From: Sclerodactyla briareus
Taxonomy: Eukaryota > Echinodermata > Holothuroidea > Dendrochirotida > Sclerodactylidae
Direction of reading: 5' to 3'
NCBI GenBank assembly: GCA_026419785.1
Contig: JAODTK010005521.1
Coordinates: 1 to 64,000 of the forward strand
Length of the DNA stretch: 64,000 nt
Positions within the stretch are counted from its first letter, which is position 1, and every line of letters begins with the position of its first letter. The translations under genes were made by a program, and so were the position numbers. Below the pieces are notes generated by a model. The model saw nothing but the letters and a program-made list of their open reading frames with translations, made no database searches and was not told the DNA's origin. Below are positions 40,323-50,863 of the stretch, piece after piece.

Positions 40323-41869
40323 AGTAATGAGATTTTGAATAGGATGATATGAGGCAGGTGGGAAAAACTTGGCAGAGTCCAATTTCCAGGGTGGAGGCAT
40401 CCACAACAGCTTCTTAATGACACAGGATGGTGAAAGAGAACAAATTCAACACATGGCACTCAGAAGATTTGTTCAAAACAAACAGTTCTTAGATGAATCA
40501 GCGTCCATTAGCAGCAAGTGCAGAAACTTTCACTATTGGCAGTTCCAAGCATGTACCATGGGACATTGGGAATTTCAATTGCCAATTGGCTCTTGTCACA
40601 AAATATGAAAAAACCATGGCCGTAATACAGTGAGGCGGGAAATAGGACATGATGTGCTTACCAAAACAGTATGTTTCAACACCAAATGTTCAACACTTTC
40701 AAGATTAAGTTAGGTTTGTCATTTACTCTACAACCACACAATACGTAATTACTTACCGACCAATTAAAGCATGTTGGACTAAGATAAATGAATGTCCTAT
40801 GACTACCTGGCTAAACTGTTTTATGTTAATAAAAACACACATTTTTGTACAGGATGACATCCATAGTAGAAAACACTCACAGAGTATAGGATTAACACAT
40901 TAAACCGCCAATTTGATGCCAAATTTGTAATAGTTCAGTATGAATTTCCAGAGGTCATGTCCTTGTCAAAACTGCTCTAAGCACAAATTGGACTTGGAGC
41001 ATGCAATATGAGAGGTTTGCCAGTGCTGGTCGCAACAATCAGCACTCACAATTTCCAGTCAACAACAATGACAGCGGAGACTCCCACTTTAGTTAGGCAA
41101 AATAAAAAACTGGCATTGGGACACCGACATCTGATATAAATCTTAAAATGTTTCGCCCACAGTATGCTTTTGGCCAACGTTGGAACAGCCTGTGTTGATG
41201 TAATCACAGGCACATAATACAGAAACCCAGCTCAAACACATGCGTAGTAAATAACACTGTTCAAAATCGATGATATTGCAATATCAGATAAGCTTATCGC
41301 AACCACAGTACAGCGATGAGTAGAACAGGATCAGTTATGGAAGATTGTGAAGGAAAACATCTTTGTAGCTACACTGGACACAGATGGGCCTCAAATAGAT
41401 CTATGAAAAAAAACATGAATTGATGGCAGGGGCTATAAATTTAGCAACATAAACATGATGAAGCAGCAACATATAGTTATTGTTAGACATTGAAAGCATA
41501 TTCACACATTTGTCAAAATTGCCCACCTGGTTAACTCTGATTTTGCCTCATTTATTTTCAATTACTGAGCATACCTAGGCGGGCTCCAATTATTTGTACT
41601 TGTGATATCACTAAAAATCAGATTTTGAAAATCAACAGAAGGTAATATTTCATGCAGGACGATTCGTAAGTGTATACACAGTATATATATTGGGCTCTCA
41701 GCTACACTACTTGTAATGACGAACTACTAGAAAGAATCACTTGGGCAATTAGAACATGCGTTGCCCTTGAACACAGAATACCACAATGTGCACATTTTCA
41801 CACATGACACAAATAATAGACGATATCCTATAACCTCTACAGAGCGCCATGTTGGAAAAATGGCAGGGC

Positions 41870-41895
41870 GGGGGGGGGGGGGGGGGGTGGGGGGG
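41870..41895 (+). repeat. Long G run
   Basis: Eighteen consecutive G (41870-41887), then T and further G runs. It creates a proline run in the 149-codon minus-strand frame at 41727-42176, which is one reason to distrust that frame. Confidence 0.9.
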
Positions 41896-42072
41896 TGTTC
41901 TGAGGTATATTCCAGTGATATACACAATGCAGGGCTGATATGTTTCACTAGGGTATACCCCATGGTGACGTCCACCTGGATAGGTGGTTTATGCAGATAA
42001 AAAATATTGCAAATACAATCAGTTTTTGACTTCTGAAATGGTTTAATTTGTCCAAGACCTTTACCCTCTTCC

Positions 42073-42351
42073 GCCCGGTAACCAGAGCGATAACGAAAAA
42101 AAAATCGGATTAGCCGTAACTGAACAGGTTCTGTTTTCTCAGTCACACCGCAACGATAAAATTTATCGTTAGGCAAAAAACTGTGATCATCACGTCAGGA
42201 GTGTGCGTTGGGGCCTAAACAATCTATTGAGCGTAGCCAATGCCGTGGCACCTCATTTGCATAGCCAAAACAAATTAGTCGCAGGTTATCGCTGCAGTGT
42301 GACCGTTTGGATTTTTTATTTTTATATGTTATAGCTGCGTTGTGACCGGGC
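42073..42351. mobile_element. Composite foldback/MITE-like element with nested inverted arms
   Basis: The outer ends are inverted copies of each other: GCCCGGTAACCAGAGCGATA at 42073-42092 against the reverse complement of 42328-42351, which begins GCCCGGTCACAACGC. A second inverted pair lies inside: GTCACACCGCAACGATAA (42142-42159) and TTATCGCTGCAGTGTGAC (42286-42303). All four arms are versions of one motif, roughly GGTCACA-CGCAGCGATAAC. Beside the inner left arm is a near-perfect palindrome, AACGATAAAATTTATCGTT (42152-42170). No transposase is present and no clear target duplication was found. It resembles a non-autonomous DNA transposon, possibly one copy nested in another. Confidence 0.7.
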
Positions 42352-43356
42352 CTTTATGGTGTCCAGTTGGGTATAGTTGTGGTAGTCTGGAGATGGTACC
42401 ATGCTGGAATTTGACACCTCAGAGGGGAGTAAGCAGAATTTGAAGTCTTAGGTGTGCATAGGTTGGTCACCACTTGTGATATAACAATAGGTGGACATCC
42501 CAGTGATAATAAATGCAGATAAAACCTGGAGTTCAAAACGAAATGTTCAACAAGGATGAGGGGTGTATTTATCACTGCAAAACCATGAAGAGGTTCATCC
42601 CTTCACTCCTGAAATCGGTTCAGTTACTAAGACCTTCCAACCGTTTATCAGTGGCCAAGTTGTCGATTCAGCACTATCTTCTGGTAGAACTGCAAGGTCT
42701 CCGAAGGCGATGAGGGTATGCCAGATTAAAACAGTAGAATGCTGCCAGAAGCAAGACACGGCCATGAAGACTTGATGTGGAACAAATGGCTAGGTTGTCA
42801 ACTTGCAGGGGTATCTTTGTCATCTGTGTCCGAATACAAACTTAAGGTCGATGGTTTCCTGAAAAAAAGTCGAACGGTTTGGGGACTCTTAGTTTTTAGA
42901 ATCAGGTAGGACCTCTGTGTTAGATGGGCAAGATATGGCGAACCTGAAGGCATCAACTTATGAACGGTGATGCTGACGGTTGAGGACATGTCAACTTGCA
43001 CCTGACAGTAGTATGTAAGACCCCACATTTTGATTCACAAGTCAAGGGAAACACGGAATACCTAAAATCCATGAACCAGTGGTCAAAGGACCGACTTTTT
43101 CGAAAAATCTTTTGCCAAAAGTACCAATTATGCTGATTTATTTGATATTCAAGTCATGAAACAAGACAAGTGATTGGTGATTATTTGACAGTTAGGAACA
43201 CTGAGGTCTGTGAGAACATTCAAGAGGATCTGCAATTTGAACTGTATAACTATCATCATCTGCCTTAAAGTCTGTATCGATCCACGGGTAGGGGTACGAA
43301 AAACTGGTGGTTTAATTGCTTTAAGACTCTCACATGAATGAACATCAGTACTGTGA

Positions 43357-43768
43357 AAACTAAAATTGTGGGAGGTGAAGCATTTTGCGTGATTCCACAT
43401 AATGGGCCCCAGGGCCATACTGAGCCTCGATCCAAAAATTCTAACTTCCCGAAGGACGGCTGTAGACAATCACTATGACAAAATATCATTGCTTGGAACT
43501 TAAAATTGTTGCAGGGAAAGCATTTGCGTGATCCACGAAATGGGGCCAGGGCCCATACTGCGCCGCGGCCCAAAAAAATTCCAAACACCCCAAGGAACGG
43601 ATTTAAAAAGATCAGTATAACACAAAGGATAAAAACGAATTATGTCATGACATGATATTAGCATAATGCCAACATATGGGGCCCGGTGGCCCATGACTGA
43701 GCCTGTACCCCAAAAATCTGAACACCCTAGATGCCCCTACTTGTCTATTGCACTCTGTAAGTTTCATG
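43357..43768. repeat. Three diverged tandem units of about 137 bp
   Basis: The phrase AATGGGGCC-AGGGCCCATACTGAGCC recurs at about 43401, 43539 and 43675, followed each time by a CCAAAAAT-type stretch and then AACACCC or AACTTCC. Spacing is 138 and 136 bases. Units are substantially diverged by substitutions, so this is an old minisatellite-like array rather than a sequencing artefact. The overlapping minus-strand frames (GPISWITQ and GPIMWNHAK type peptides) only reflect the repeat. Confidence 0.75.
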
Positions 43769-43815
43769 TAATCCATCGAAGGTGGGAGGAAAAAAAGCAA
43801 TTTGAAGTCAATGTG

Positions 43816-43846
43816 GATAGATAGATAGATAGATTAGATAGATAGA
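43816..43846 (+). repeat. GATA microsatellite
   Basis: Seven GATA units with one missing base in the middle (GATTAGATA). Confidence 0.95.
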
Positions 43847-44417
43847 CTGCATGATCACAATAGCTCACCTCAGCTCAAGTTCGCAGCTCACGGACAAAAA
43901 ATGGGCGATGGAGCACACTGCTCCACCGAACCATCAAAATCTTGAGAGATGATGACCAAGGCATTAGGCATAACAAGCCCCAAGGGCAACCATGTAAGGT
44001 AAGGAAAGCGGGGGGCCGATTGTATTTGACTGCCAGGGGGTAGTGGTGTGACCAAACGTGCCACTCGGAGGAGGCACATATAGTCTGATCAGGTTACTAA
44101 TGCTCAGGTAATGATGTGAGAGCACCTTGAGCAGCTGTCAGCTTGCTTCGTGCCTATAGAATGATAAGATGATACAAAGAAGTAGATTAACACCAAGCTT
44201 CTGACAAACCCCAACCATGACTTTAAAGGGAGGGGGGAGGGGGATTAATACGAACTAGGCACTAATGGTACCAGCATACCTGCCACCACTATAACATTAA
44301 ATTAAACACACTCAGATTCGTGGAGGTAATTTTCTACCCCGTGGCGATCATGATCATAAATAGCTGGACAAACCCCACACATAACAAAAATCCACTATGG
44401 CACACTGACACACTCAC

Positions 44418-44519
44418 CTCTCCAAGGGAGACAATTGTCCGGGTCAAGACACGATGGGGTTCATTGAAGGCTAAGGAATGCTTAGTGTGGACTATCCAAC
44501 GGACAGTCACAGGTAAATT
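44418..44519 (-). CDS. Candidate exon, unrecognised
   Basis: On the minus strand, 34 codons (NLPVTVRWIVHTKHSLAFNE at the start) run open from an AG acceptor (ATTCATTAG) to a consensus donor, GGAGAG|GTGAGTG. It starts and ends in phase 0. The acceptor has a poor pyrimidine tract. On the plus strand the same DNA is also open and ends in CACAG|GTAAAT, so strand is uncertain. No family recognised. Confidence 0.25.
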
Positions 44520-45476
44520 CTAATGAATCTACGGGTGGTGATCCACTTTCAAACAATTTAGATATATTTTGATCTGGCCCTAGAAACAGACGACATATAC
44601 ACTGGGAAGAGGGATAAATTGTCTAAGGGCATCCAGCTGTTGTTTGAACCACAAATTTAAGGCACAAATGAATCAAGCATAATCAGAGCACCGCAAGACC
44701 AGCCCTTGTCTCCGGAATTCCTAGAAGGAATTCACCGTTTCATTCACGGAAACAATCATGTCTCCAGCTTCCATTCATCACGCGGAAGGCTAAGAACAGC
44801 CGCCCGCATTAGTCACCTCTGCAGAGGAAATGAAAGCGTAAAGAAGAATCAATATGAGAGGTATGAGAAGCATTGACTGTACTTTGTCCTTTTTTCATAC
44901 AAGCGATCTCCGGTGAGGCCTGGTCATCAGGCTGCCTTGTTGACGGTTTTAGGTTTCCGGCTTCTGTGGAAGCTACAGTTTTTTGCAGGTTAGATCCCCG
45001 ATTACGGCGGTGCAGGTTTTCACCGTAAATCCATCAGCAACAGCTCTCACACCCTATCGCTATCTACAGGATTTGGCATCCTCTTTCCTTCAACAACCAA
45101 CCTTCTGCGTCTCCTCCTACACTGCCTCTCAATGTCATCTTTGCCCATCCTCACTTCCTTGCCAACATTCACCCGCAACTTAGGGTCTCCTAGAGCATGA
45201 TCAACCACCCACTCCCACATGACCAGCAGGACCATACCATCGCACTCATTGCCTTTGCCAAACTGATCGACAGACTCCTCCAGCACCAAAATCCCTCTCA
45301 AGTCATCAGCTCTTTTTCATCCAGGATAGAACGCCGCAACATTGCTTCTCACATCGCTTATTGTTGTTTTGCAAAATAATGCATATGGGGCAAAGGGGGG
45401 TATTAAAACTAGGTTCCATGGTTAGGTGTGCACACTGCTGCACTGTAGTGGTGACATCCAGGCTGCTACCACTCAC

Positions 45477-45563
45477 CAGACCTGGGTGCAAGTAGTCAGA
45501 GCTGCCCACGGTACGCCTTAAAATGAGCCCAGTCCCATGGCAGGATGGGATGTATTGTACATT
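45477..45563 (-). CDS. Candidate exon, unrecognised
   Basis: Twenty-nine codons in phase 0 on the minus strand, beginning NVQYIPSCHGTGLILRR, between an acceptor ACGAGGCAG and a donor GGTCTG|GTGAGTGG. It sits 137 bases downstream of the candidate exon at 45701-45946, an ordinary short-intron distance. The phase-0 frames of the two would join directly. Confidence 0.25.
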
Positions 45564-45700
45564 CTGCCTCGTAATAAGTAAATCCATGGGCAAACGGAGG
45601 AGAAGTCAAAGGAGACCCCATAGTAGCGCTACTTGGGAAGTCGGCTAAAAATATTGTGCCACAAAATACATTAAGTGCAAGAACTATGACTTGTACTTAC

Positions 45701-45946
45701 GTTGGGATTGATGCCTCCAATGACATTACTGAGCATTGCAGACTCATGCAAATCTTCCCCTTGGGGCTTTGTACAGTTGTCAATGAGGAGCAGTATGGCA
45801 CCAATATTTGCAACGTCAGCAAGTGGACAATATGTGATGTCACCCACACCCTCAAAAAGTTGAATGCAGCTGCAGTCACTGCAGTCAACCATGCATATTC
45901 GTCTCCACGTTGATGGTGTCCTTGATCTACCTTTCTTTGAAACAAG
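45701..45946 (-). CDS. Candidate 82-codon exon, unrecognised
   Basis: On the minus strand this interval lies between an acceptor (GCATAATTTTAG|C) and a perfect donor (CCCAAC|GTAAGT). Its length is 246 bases, an exact multiple of three. Two of three frames are open from end to end: one contains YCPLADVANIGAILLLIDN, the other RGDEYAWLTAVTAAAFNF. Having two open frames weakens the case, since only one can be real. I cannot recognise a family in either. The plus strand also has an 85-codon frame here. Treat it as a splice-bounded candidate only. Confidence 0.3.
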
Positions 45947-46943
45947 CTAAAATTATGCGTAGACCTAGGAGAAATAAATACTATATTCACCCAATACCTT
46001 ATGGTTTTGCAACTCAATTTTGAACACACCCAAAAGATCCATGAAAATCAGAAAACTAATTCTGGATTATAAAATTAGCTAAGTAGTCACCGAATTAGCA
46101 GTATTCCATGCATAAAACTTAATCATATTATCTACTATGTAATGAGCATGCAACTAATTATACCCAAAGCTATTCCGGCTAATATGCGGATTCACAAAAT
46201 ACTGAAACAGTCAGAGTTTGCGGCGAAGATAGAATACATATGTGCAAGCCGCGGACAGGGTACACGCCATAACCGAGCAACACAATAGGTAGAAAAATAT
46301 TATGGAAAGATCACCCTTAGAAAAATATTCATTTATTTAAGATGAAACTTCACGACCTATCCCTTGATACAAACACTCAAGTCTTTGGGGTTATGGTGTG
46401 AATCGATAGTTTTCGCAGAGCGCTCGCAGTTCCAAAGCGATAACGCTTGGAGATAGCTCATTTGTTCTCACCTATGTAGTCTGCTTGTTTCCGGACCTGA
46501 GCATGTGCACAGTAACTTCTGAAGTGGCTCAGTAGGAGCATTAACCCCAAACTGATCAATCAGTTCCCATCATTCTTGATCCGCCACCTCCTCACACAAA
46601 AAATTGGGAACATAGGTGTTACGTCGAAAGATCTCGCGCCTGACCTAAAGGTGAAGAGGACGGACATTTACAGGTTCTGTGTGCAAACATCCGTACCCTT
46701 GCGGGTATATAAACAGGACCTTACCCTTTCTGGCACTTCCATCCGTCTCAAGTGGAACAGCTACAGTGTGTCTTCACGAGTTGAGGCTTGTTTTTCAGGG
46801 TGTTGACGTAACAAACAATTGAGTGGGCGTACTTCTCCAGATCGTCACGTAGAAGCGTAGAAATGGAAACAGGTCCTCCTTCGATGCGCTGGAATCACAA
46901 AGCAACGAAATTACAATGGAAGAGAAAACATCCAAAGGCTTAC

Positions 46944-47074
46944 AGACCCTCAAACATATAGAGTTGGATTGGATAGTCGGAGGCTGTGATGAAAGGGAGT
47001 GGATTACTCTTGCAAAAAGATCCATCACAGAAGTCTGATACATTGCCATCCTGGCTGGCATGTCCATTAACACT
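46944..47074 (-). CDS. Candidate exon, unrecognised
   Basis: The minus strand has a strong acceptor (GATGTATTTGCAG|A) and donor (GGGTCT|GTAAGC) around 131 bases. The frame beginning SVNGHASQDGNVSDFC is open for 43 codons and ends in phase 2. Its C-terminal part (FCDGSFCKSNPLPF, then PIQLYMFEG) has a style I associate with transposon-derived animal proteins, but I could not find the expected continuation downstream, so this remains a hint. Confidence 0.3.
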
Positions 47075-48203
47075 CTGCAAATACATCATCATGCATCAAC
47101 AATGCCCCTATTAAAAGTATCCAAAACATTATAGACTGATAGTCTGTTCTTTTCCATTAAATCCATGTCCCAAGAGTACTCCACTGGTTCTACAAAAATG
47201 AAAATTGTATGCACAAAGGGGGAAACAAACGGAATGACGTGGCGTTGCATCAACTATAGTGATCACAATGCCCTTTTGCCAAGAACAGTTCTCAAAAGCT
47301 TCATCGAGGTTTACATCTACAGGATTCACACCAACGCATCTGCAAATGCTGACTCAATCTTGTTTGCAAACTGGGAATGGACAGAGAGATCAATCCTTCA
47401 CTCATTTGGCAACAAAGTTCATGCCCATGGGGAATTTTAATGGTCCCTGTTGTTAACCACCAAGTAGAAAGAAAACAGTATCTGGTGATACCGGATTAAG
47501 TGTTGTTTTCCAACCCCGGTGTTGTGCACTGTTGATATTGCCAAGTATCCTCTGCGGGGTAACTTATCTTGTGGTAATGCAGGTTCTTAGTGAAAATGGG
47601 CTCGTCGAGCTGATTACCATGTTGTTCGTATGAGGTACCATATGTTACCAGAATCTTGGTGTGGCTTGTGCACATGTTTCTGGAAGCCTCGTGCTGAAGC
47701 AAATAAACGATGGCAAACATTGTTGTGTGTAGAAAAGGCCACACTGAGGATTGTTTAGTTGATGAACAAAAAAATTGTGGCAGTTGTTTAAAGTGATACC
47801 CCCACCCAAGTGCAGATTCAAAGCGGAATGTCTTGCAAGCAGGAAACCCAATTCCAGCGATAATGGATGACCAAGAAACACTCTATGCCTTACAACCTGA
47901 ATGTGTTTTGATCTCCATAATTTGGATTCAAAATATGCCATGTCGGTGCAAGGTTTAAAGTTAGGTGTTGTTTGTGGGCAGGGGACTGCATTATTGTATG
48001 TACAAGAATACAGTATGGTGTACAGGTATGCACAGTGAATAGCTGACTGTTAGGTATGAGTTGAATCATTTACTGGCACTATTTAAGAGGATGAAAGCAA
48101 ACATGGTTGTGAATGTGGACGAAGAAGATACTAACGGTACCTGCAAAAAAAAAAAGTGGTAAATGAAACCGAAACAGTGGAATGAAAACAATCATACAAT
48201 AAG

Positions 48204-48434
48204 TTAAATAGATTCGGTGGTGCATACGCTTTCGGCCTTTGTTTGTTCAAGTACAGTTGGAACATCCAGAAATTTCAGATAGGTAATGACGTCTCTATGT
48301 TCCAACTGATTCTGTTCCGGCTCTCTTCCCCCAACAATGCGGACGTGTATCCTATCTATGTCCGATAGTTCCAACCTATGGACGCATTCCCTATTATGTT
48401 GACGGCAGGCAATTCTGTCAACCCAGGGCATCAC
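48204..48434 (-). CDS. Candidate first coding exon or short ORF, unrecognised
   Basis: A minus-strand frame from ATG at 48434 encodes 76 residues of balanced, charged composition (MPWVDRIACRQHNRECVHRL at the start, then DIDRIHVRIVGGREPEQNQL). It looks more like genuine protein than any other frame nearby. It could end at a GTATGC donor after LEQTKAES (about 48228) instead of at its stop. No AG acceptor precedes it within about 60 bases, which favours a first exon starting at this ATG, with G at position -3. No family recognised. Confidence 0.35.
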   Translation of the reverse strand: MMPWVDRIACRQHNRECVHRLELSDIDRIHVRIVGGREPEQNQLEHRDVITYLKFLDVPTVLEQTKAESVCTTESI

Positions 48435-48839
48435 CAGGTGAATGTACAGGGTTTACAGTTGTTAATCAAAGATTTTGTTTATGCAAAGGCCCCAATATAT
48501 CAAAAAACAAAACATATCAGCAGCTCGGGCACTCTAGTTTAGGAAAAACACATAAGAAACCAATTGATACAGAACCTGGAGACCATGCTAATTCTCATAA
48601 ATAGTTAATGAGCCTAATGAATACTAATGAGCAAAATTCATATTTCCTCCCTTTCTCGCCGCGCATGAATCGAAAAGGTGACAAATAAAATCCAAATCTT
48701 CCCTAAGTTACTTCATATATTCTTGCTGAATTTTGGAACAATTGTGGTGACATATGTGGATTACAGCCTCATGAATTATGTAATGAAGTCGACTTATGTT
48801 ATTTTCCCTATTACTGTACCATGTCAAATCCATTGGGGA

Positions 48840-48980
48840 AGGGAAAATGCCAAATGCCTGTTTGAAAGTATCGAGTAGGGGTGGCGCCTGTTCTTCCCAG
48901 TGGGTGCCAGGGGGCGGGGGAAGAAGGTCAAGGGGCGGGGGGGGGGGCAAGGCCAAGGGGAGGGTGGGGGGGGGTTCAGC
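48840..48980 (+). other. Very G-rich tract
   Basis: Repeated runs of four to eleven G over about 80 bases (48908-48975), meeting the G-quadruplex pattern many times on the plus strand. It creates spurious glycine-rich plus-strand and proline-rich minus-strand frames. Confidence 0.8.
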
Positions 48981-49562
48981 ATCCTCATTCCTGACAAGCG
49001 TACAATCCCCCGCATAACCCTACCCCCTTGTTTGTACCAACGACCACCGTTTTCGGCCCTTCATATTGTAGGTCCACACATGATTGCCACAGTATTTTGT
49101 TCAGAAATTAAAGTTTTTCAAATTTCGATTCTGTGGACAATTGTAAAAGATGACCTCGCTTATGTTAGTAACGTTCGCTATTCTCGGTAAACAAACTCCC
49201 ATTAGACCTATTTTAATTTTTAGAGAGTTTGTCCTCACAAAGTCGGTCCTATCCGTGCCCTGATTAATTTAGGCGGCCGCATGAATGCTTGACAGGATAA
49301 GCACTATAAGGGCGCGGGAGAAAGCTTGTGTCACTCTCATTTTCCATTCTTAACGTGACTGAGCCGTAAAGTCGTAACCAGCGGCAGTTGACAAGAAACG
49401 CGTAGATTCTAAGAAACTTCCGGCGCAAACAGATTGCTAAATTGCACGCAAGGGCAATACAGGAAGACCATGAGGTGTCGACGGGGGAAGGGTCAGTGAG
49501 GGTGATGGTGAATGAAGCGTGGAGATCTACCTATTAACCGACCAATATCATTTTGTCTTTTT

Positions 49563-50617
49563 GCAGTGGGTAACTAGGATTTTTCAAGTGGGGGGGGGGG
49601 GGGCGGGGCGATGGGGAGAAAATTTCTGACGGCGACGTGGCACTATCTAAGCGGAACGCACCTTTGGTTGGAAGAGGAGAGTGCGAGAAAATTTTTGATA
49701 ATCGCAAGCCCCCAGATGGCGGGCCCCAAAGTAGTTAAAAAGTTAAGAAAATCTATTATTTTATTACACAAAAGGTGGTTAAAATAATACACGCGCAGGA
49801 ATTGGCTCTAGTGATGCATGTTCATACCATTCTTATTAAAATAGTTAGGTTTCAAAAAACCAACCTGATACAAAAATTATTACGACATTACAGGTAAGTT
49901 ACCCGGTTGCATGAATACGCAAATCAAGCTTTTGGTTGATTTTAATTGCTGTTGGCACGACGTAGTATGTTTAATCACGCATTGTCACAAGAAAATACCG
50001 GCCCAGCAAATGTATAGAAGGCAGATCATGGAGTAGTAAATGATCATAGCAAATGGGTAACTGCCATGGTTTTTAATAATTAGGGGAGGGGCTATTAGGC
50101 GCCTTTCCCCTGGTCGACAAAAAAACAATTTTTTTTAATCGGTTAGACGCAAACAAATGGTGCAATGCTTGCTGGAAAACAGCAGTCAAATTTTCATTGA
50201 ACATTGTTTTCGTTAGTAAAAGAACGTGGGGGTTCGCCCTCCGCCCTTCTCTATAGGCTATCCGCCCTTAAATGTACATGACCAACTTATACGTGAAGGA
50301 ATTGAGTGTAAATAATGCTACATTGAAACATAATAGCAAAGGAACTACTCTTTATAGTCACAAACACCGCGGTACAACGGATACAATGACACGACGACCA
50401 GTACCGTACCGCCACATAGCGAGATTTTTTGAAGGACTCTCGTGAATTAATAAACCAGTTGGGCACAATGATTGCATTGTTGTAAAGGAATTTAAATAAG
50501 CTAAATACTGATACAAACAAATTATTCAGCCAGATTTCCAGTGGGGGTGGTGGGGGGGCAGACACTTTTTTTGTGAGGGGGGAGCCGTCCCCCACGATTC
50601 CGTAGCTACGCCACTGC
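49563..50617. mobile_element. Non-autonomous DNA transposon with terminal inverted repeats and target duplication
   Basis: The left end reads GCAGTGGGTAACTAGGA and the right end, on the opposite strand, GCAGTGGCGTAGCTACGGA. These are the same motif with small changes. Both ends continue inward into G-rich (left) or C-rich (right) sequence. The 7-base direct repeat TCTTTTT flanks it at 49556-49562 and 50618-50624. At 1,055 bases with no transposase frame it is non-autonomous. Ends of the CAGTGGCGTAGC type are common among animal DNA transposons, which supports the call. The superfamily is not determined: seven to eight base duplications would fit hAT, but low-complexity T makes the exact length uncertain. 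It lies just left of a LINE tail and may have inserted into it. Confidence 0.75.
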
Positions 50618-50639
50618 TCTTTTTTATTTCCCCCTCCAA

Positions 50640-50863
50640 TTCCCTCCATGCGGACTCCAAAGCTAGGATATGTTACCCTCCCTACAAGTGTCACAAATGC
50701 GACTAGTGTCGCCTCTTTTAGGAAATATCTTAAAAGACACCTGTTTGTGTAATCATGTTTAAGTGTTTATGTATATTCATGGTTATTGTTGGTTGTGGTA
50801 GCGCTTTGTATCATTTGAAAAGCGCTATATAAAGGTAACTACGGTATTATATTATTATTATAG
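50640..50863 (+). mobile_element. 3' end of an L2-like LINE
   Basis: The frame ending SVASFRKYLKRHLFV-stop (50705-50752) matches the style of the last residues of L2/CR1-group polymerases. About 50 bases on, AGCGCTTT (50800-50807) pairs with AAAGCGCT (50819-50826), making the small 3' hairpin usual in L2-like elements. TATATAAA and a short ATT repeat end the element near 50863. The rest of the polymerase is missing, probably cut off by 5' truncation or by the inverted-repeat element immediately upstream. Confidence 0.75.

Larger units (their letters stand above)
39026..49250. other. Segment of different texture with candidate spliced exons
   Basis: Compared with the sequence to the left, this segment shows several open stretches bounded by good splice-site consensus, mostly on the minus strand at 44.4-48.4 kb. 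I cannot join them into one model: reading phases agree for some neighbours (44418-44519, 45477-45563 and 45701-45946 can all be phase 0) but not for others. No family could be recognised. The opposite strand is also open in several of these places, for example around 43900-44000 and 44320-44523, so strand is not certain. Confidence 0.35.

Noticed and set aside
41727-42176. 149-codon minus-strand open frame
   Set aside because: It spans an 18-base G run, which gives polyproline, and part of the inverted-repeat element. It has no recognisable domain.
48708-49190. Gly-rich and Pro-rich frames on both strands
   Set aside because: They are products of the G-rich tract at 48908-48975.
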